Assembly (NCBI RefSeq): GCF_014646275.1
Contig: NZ_BMND01000003.1
Location: 62,001 to 126,000, forward strand
Length of the DNA: 64,000 bases
Direction: 5' to 3'
Source of the DNA: Streptomyces kronopolitis
Lineage (GTDB): Bacteria; Actinomycetota; Actinomycetes; Streptomycetales; Streptomycetaceae
Shown here: piece after piece, positions 62,248-64,000 of the stretch
Layout: the number at the start of each line of letters is the position of its first letter
Numbering within the stretch: the first letter of the stretch is position 1
Program-made: the position numbers and the translations under genes
The notes under the pieces: model-generated
What the model saw: the letters and a program-made list of their open reading frames with translations, nothing else
Databases searched by the model: none
What the model was told of the DNA's origin: nothing

Positions 62248-62838
62248 ATGGCTAAGACCGGTACGACGACACAGGGACTGCGTGCGGCGATCGAGCGCAG
62301 TGGCTATTACCCGACGCTCGTGGCCGAGGCGGTGCAGGCCGCGGTCGGTGGTGAGCCGGTGGTGTCGTACCTCGTCCACCAGGAGACGACCTTCGACGCC
62401 AACGAGGTCCGCCGGCATGTCACGGTCCTCGTCCTGACCGGCACCCGCTTCATCGTCAGCCACACCGACGAGCAGGCCGCCGACGCCACCTCCCCGTCGC
62501 CGTACGCGACCACCTCCACCGAGTCCGTCAAGCTCGGCCGGATCTCGTCCGTGGTGCTCAGCCGCGTGGTCGCCAACCCCGAGTCGTACACCCCCGGCCA
62601 GCTGCCCCGCGAGGTCGTGCTGACCATCGGCTGGGGCGCGGTCGCCCGCCTGGACCTGGAGCCCGCCGCCTGCGGCGACCCCAACTGCGAGGCGGACCAC
62701 GGCTACACGGGCTCCTCCACCGCCGACGACCTCTCGCTGCGGGTCAGCGAGGCCGGTGACGGCCCGGACTCGGTGCGCGAGACGCTCACCTTCGCCCAGG
62801 CGCTCTCCGAGGCCACCGCGGCCACCACCGCCCGCTGA
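62248..62838 (+). CDS. DUF5998-family protein
   Basis: 196 aa. ATG 62248; TAAGAT (62235-62240) ends 7 nt before it, suggesting a leaderless mRNA; ATG 62239 in frame is inside the promoter box. The protein is compact alpha/beta (TTQGLRAAIERSGYYPTLVAEAV, VTVLVLTGTRFIVSHTDE, LREVVLTIGWGAVARLDLEPAACGDPNCEADHGY). The Cys pair CGDPNC may bind metal. Function unknown. The next gene starts in its stop codon. Confidence 0.82.
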   Translation: MAKTGTTTQGLRAAIERSGYYPTLVAEAVQAAVGGEPVVSYLVHQETTFDANEVRRHVTVLVLTGTRFIVSHTDEQAADATSPSPYATTSTESVKLGRISSVVLSRVVANPESYTPGQLPREVVLTIGWGAVARLDLEPAACGDPNCEADHGYTGSSTADDLSLRVSEAGDGPDSVRETLTFAQALSEATAATTAR

Positions 62839-64000
62839 TGGCCCACACCGTCCCCGCCTGGCCGGAGCCCGAACCGCTCGACCCGCTGGCCGCCCCCGCG
62901 CCGCGGTACGGCACCGGCTCGCTCGCCGATCTGCTGCCGGCCGTCGCCGCGGGGCTGGGGATACCCGGCGAGCAGACCTCGCTGGAGCTGGCCCCCGCCG
63001 ACCGCGCCTGCGTCTTCCTGATCGACGGCCTCGGCTGGGAGCTGCTGCGTGCCCACCCGGAGGAGGCGCCGTTCCTGACCTCCCTCCTGGACACGTCGTG
63101 CAACGGCACCGGCCGCCCGCTCACCGCGGGCTTCCCCTCCACCACCGCCACCTCCCTCGCCTCGGTCGGGACCGGCCTGCCGCCGGGCGCCCACGGCCTG
63201 CCCGGCTACACCTGCGAGGACCCGGCGACCGGCGCCCTGATGAACCAGCTGCGCTGGTACCCGTGGACCGACCCCCATGTCTGGCAGCCGTACCCGACGG
63301 TCTTCCAGCGCGCGGCCGCCGCCGGCATCCACACCTGCCAGGTCTCCGCACCGAACTTCCAGCACACCCCGCTCACCAAGGTCGCGCTCAGCGGCGGCAC
63401 CTTCCACGGCCGGCTCTCCGGCGAGGAACGGATGGACCTCGCCGCCGAGCAGCTCGCCGCCGGTGACCGCTCGCTGGTCTACACGTACTACTCCGAGGTC
63501 GACGGCAAGGGGCACCGCTACGGCGTCAACTCCGATGCCTGGCGCGGCCAGGTGATGTACGTCGACCGGCTCGCCCAGCGGCTGGCCGAGCAGCTCCCGC
63601 CGCGCAGCGCCCTGTACGTCACCGCCGACCACGGCATGATCGACATCCCCTTCGACCCGGAGTCCCGCATCGACTTCGACGAGGACTGGGAACTGCGCGC
63701 CGGCGTACGCCTGTTGGGTGGCGAGGGCCGCGCCCGGCACGTCTACGCCCATCCGGGCGCGGCCGCCGATGTGCTCGCCGTGTGGCGCGAGGTGGTCGGT
63801 GAGCAGATGTGGGTCGCGAGCCGCGACGAGGCCATCGCGGCCGGGTGGTTCGGGCCGACGGTCGACGACCGGGTGCGCGCCCGGATCGGCGATGTCGTGG
63901 CGGCTGCCCATGCCGACATGGTGATCATCGCCACCGAACGGGAGCCCCGGGAGTCGGAGATGGTGGGGATGCACGGTTCGATGACCCCGGTGGAGCAGCT
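62838..64000 (+). CDS. Alkaline phosphatase-superfamily phosphodiesterase/nucleotide pyrophosphatase, 5' part (runs past window)
   Basis: 387 codons from ATG 62838, which overlaps the DUF5998 stop by 1 bp; the frame is open at the window end. Type I phosphodiesterase features: metal Asp in CVFLIDGLGWELL (about residue 64), the catalytic Thr in GFPSTTATSLASV (about 99), NFQHTP, the second metal set in EVDGKGHRYG (about 218), and TADHGMIDI (Asp-His, about 261). It hydrolyses phosphodiester or pyrophosphate bonds of nucleotides or lipids; the substrate is unknown. Only the last few residues are missing. Confidence 0.9.
   Translation, partial: MAHTVPAWPEPEPLDPLAAPAPRYGTGSLADLLPAVAAGLGIPGEQTSLELAPADRACVFLIDGLGWELLRAHPEEAPFLTSLLDTSCNGTGRPLTAGFPSTTATSLASVGTGLPPGAHGLPGYTCEDPATGALMNQLRWYPWTDPHVWQPYPTVFQRAAAAGIHTCQVSAPNFQHTPLTKVALSGGTFHGRLSGEERMDLAAEQLAAGDRSLVYTYYSEVDGKGHRYGVNSDAWRGQVMYVDRLAQRLAEQLPPRSALYVTADHGMIDIPFDPESRIDFDEDWELRAGVRLLGGEGRARHVYAHPGAAADVLAVWREVVGEQMWVASRDEAIAAGWFGPTVDDRVRARIGDVVAAAHADMVIIATEREPRESEMVGMHGSMTPVEQ

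Noticed and set aside
1..64000. CRISPR array, rRNA operon, prophage or plasmid origin
   Set aside because: No regularly spaced repeats, rRNA-like sequence, phage structural genes or clustered DnaA boxes were seen.

Overview
The window is chromosomal core sequence from a high-GC actinomycete, almost certainly a Streptomyces. Coding regions are very GC-rich in third codon positions, and GTG and TTG starts are common. The gene order is one I recall from the Streptomyces chromosome core: dinG, lexA/nrdR-nrdJ, rnhB, recQ, whiH-hrdB, parE, paired citrate synthases, parC, two M16 peptidases, ptsH and patA. The sequence is unbroken and has no rRNA, tRNA or CRISPR array that I can see.

Layout. 1-1262 is the 3' part of an IucA/IucC-type siderophore synthetase. 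1304-8245 is a DNA-damage and dNTP block: dinG converges on lexA through a strong terminator, and lexA diverges from nrdR-nrdJ. A LexA operator and a pair of NrdR boxes lie in the lexA-nrdR gap. 8371-16738 holds small accessory genes: a MerR regulator with a divergent amidohydrolase, a TerD protein, a DUF4937-like protein, a TetR regulator, a histidine phosphatase, an ADP-ribosylglycohydrolase, rnhB and two uncharacterised proteins. recQ (16960-19125) carries a C-terminal phosphoribosyltransferase-like segment.

The most notable structure is at 19251-26938. A DUF4192 gene is split by a 6,077-bp element (19954-26030) bounded by a 6-bp direct repeat, ACTGCT. The element encodes three translationally coupled tyrosine recombinases plus a small coiled-coil DUF6262-type protein, and no cargo. 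Removing the element and one repeat copy restores one 534-codon reading frame.

27043-34682 holds a glycogen-debranching-type protein, a NrtR-like Nudix regulator, whiH (sporulation), hrdB (principal sigma factor) and a secreted trypsin-like protease. 34806-45052 holds a zinc-ribbon protein, parE, a membrane protein, a NarL-type two-component system, a DUF485 protein with an SSS-family acetate-type symporter, and a CitA/CitB-type two-component system on the opposite strand. 45664-50615 holds an iron-box-controlled thioredoxin-like ferredoxin, two divergent citrate-synthase-family genes (one with an N-terminal helix-turn-helix) and a CobW-type GTPase. 50678-64000 holds parC, an M16 peptidase pair, a c-di-AMP riboswitch before an M23 peptidase, a GntR regulator, ptsH (HPr), the GNAT/acyl-CoA-synthetase-like protein PatA, a DUF5998 protein and a partial phosphodiesterase.

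Many genes here look leaderless: a TANNNT box lies 6-8 nt before the start codon. At the ferredoxin gene such a promoter is covered by the iron box.
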